The notes below the pieces were generated by a model. It was not told where the DNA came from. It did not search any database and saw only the letters and a program-made list of their open reading frames with translations. From UBA2730 sp022793235 (GTDB lineage: Bacteria > Bacillota_I > Bacilli_A > RF39 > UBA660): 21,516 nucleotides of DNA. The DNA is taken from positions 1 through 21,516 of the forward strand of contig CATJZL010000067.1 of the NCBI GenBank assembly GCA_949745755.1, read 5' to 3'. This document shows, piece after piece, positions 20,594 through 21,516 of the stretch. The number at the start of each line of letters is the position of its first letter. The stretch's first letter is position 1. The position numbers and the translations under genes were made by a program.

Positions 20594-21516
20594 ATGACGA
20601 AAAAAATGCGAATAGTAGGATTGATGCTATTAATGGCAACATTTCTATTACCAACCATAGTTAAAGCACAAGACTTAGATCTAACAATCTATAGTGATGA
20701 AACGTTACAAGAAACATTAACAGAGGAAAACATAACAGGAGATTTTACAAACTATCAAGATACAGATGATAGAGCAACGATATATGTATTTAGACAAGAT
20801 GGATGTTTAAATTGCAAAAACTTTTATCAATATGTAGCAGATACATTACTAGTAAATTATGCAGACAAATTTAGAGTAATCAGCTATGAAGTAGGAAATA
20901 ATCAACTAAATAATACACTAAGAATGAAAGTACAAGACTTTATTGGAGAAGAGGCAACTATAACACCATATATAGTTATTGGTGAAAAAACATTTAGTGG
21001 ATTTATTGATGCTGAAAAACAAAGTCAAATAGAAGATGCAATATTAGCACTATATAACAGTGCCAATAAATATGATGTTCTAGAAGATATGAAAAATAAC
21101 AAAAAAGATTTTAATGATGTAAGTAGTGGTATCTTTATAAGAACAGAAAAGGCATTAAGTAAAGATTATTCATTAAGAATAATAAATACAAATACAAAGG
21201 ATTCAACAATAACAGATTTTAATCATATAGCATCTTATGATATGAAGATATTAGATAAACAAAATAATATTACACAAATAAACAATAATAAAATTACTGT
21301 AAGAATTCCTATAGCACAAAGCTATGACCTATATAAAGTAGTAGAAATAGATAATAATGGAAATTCCATCGAAATAAACAATATAGAATACAAGGATGGA
21401 TACATTATATTTGAAACAAATGACTTAAAAGAGTATCTAATTTATGGAAAAAATAATGCAACAGATCAAACTCCTAATGAAAATACACCAGATCAAACAG
21501 GAAATCAGGTAACAGA
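20594..21516 (+). CDS. Secreted/surface thioredoxin-fold protein, CxxC motif (3' end beyond window)
   Basis: The ATG at 20594 follows AAAAGGAGAAGAAGT. The first 25 residues are a signal peptide: basic MTKKMR, a hydrophobic stretch, then a VKA cleavage-like end. Residues about 30-150 read as a thioredoxin fold: strand ATIYVFRQDG, C71-L-N-C74 redox motif, helix, strand FRVISYEV, and the cis-proline TP at 124-125 before YIVIGEKTFSGF. Residues about 175-285 look like a beta-sandwich surface module ending FETNDLKEYLIYG. The visible end (NATDQTPNENTPDQTGNQ) is a Thr/Pro/Asn/Gln linker of the kind that leads to a membrane or wall anchor, which lies outside the window. An extracytoplasmic thiol-disulfide role is likely, but partner and direction (oxidase or reductase) are unknown. 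Confidence 0.75.
   Translation, partial: MTKKMRIVGLMLLMATFLLPTIVKAQDLDLTIYSDETLQETLTEENITGDFTNYQDTDDRATIYVFRQDGCLNCKNFYQYVADTLLVNYADKFRVISYEVGNNQLNNTLRMKVQDFIGEEATITPYIVIGEKTFSGFIDAEKQSQIEDAILALYNSANKYDVLEDMKNNKKDFNDVSSGIFIRTEKALSKDYSLRIINTNTKDSTITDFNHIASYDMKILDKQNNITQINNNKITVRIPIAQSYDLYKVVEIDNNGNSIEINNIEYKDGYIIFETNDLKEYLIYGKNNATDQTPNENTPDQTGNQVT

Noticed and set aside
1..21516. CRISPR array, tRNA or rRNA genes
   Set aside because: No regularly spaced repeat units and no tRNA or rRNA sequence was recognised; the only tRNA-related element is the T-box leader.

Overview
The window is very AT-rich chromosomal DNA from a low-GC Gram-positive bacterium, most likely an uncultured or host-associated member of the Bacilli. 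The evidence is the gene content (uvrB, uvrA, a YvlD-like membrane protein, lgt, trxB, whiA, clpP, gap), whose order recalls the uvrBA-yvlD-lgt-trxB-whiA-clpP region of Bacillus subtilis, plus strong AGGAGG-type ribosome sites and a T-box riboswitch. TGA is used as a stop (uvrA, the Sua5-family gene) and Trp is TGG, so code 11 applies and this is not a code-4 mycoplasma. No species can be named from the sequence alone.

Layout. 1-340: end of an IS110-family insertion sequence, with the transposase N-terminus on the minus strand and, behind it, a structured non-coding stretch that fits a bridge RNA. 473-2419: uvrB. 2538-4046 (minus): an unrecognised 502-residue protein that reads as three GNAT-like acyltransferase units. 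4348-5736: a polytopic GT-C-type glycosyltransferase candidate. 5800-8622: uvrA. 8627-10760: a compact run of YvlD-like protein, lgt and trxB. 10859-12744: whiA, then a hypothetical protein with a possible Cys-His-Asp triad.

12800-15718 (minus) holds a T-box leader with a strong promoter, then asnA, a Sua5/TsaC-family gene and clpP. The T-box has an AAC triplet in the specifier region and a TGGC anti-terminator bulge; both fit tRNA-Asn. One tRNA-Asn sensor would thus control asparagine synthesis and probably also t6A modification, which tRNA-Asn itself carries. 15833-18555 (plus): a TGS/ThrRS-like-domain nucleoside kinase and gap (GAPDH). 18864-19820: an HExxH metallopeptidase-like protein. 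20015-20305: the broken N-terminal part of a transposase. 20594 to the end: the start of a secreted thioredoxin-fold protein with a CxxC motif.

The observations most worth following are the putative IS110 bridge RNA, the Asn T-box that joins asnA to a t6A gene, the active-site changes in AsnA, the hexapeptide ORF with an ideal ribosome site just after the T-box terminator, the triple-GNAT protein, and the mirrored extended -10 promoters at 4075-4120.
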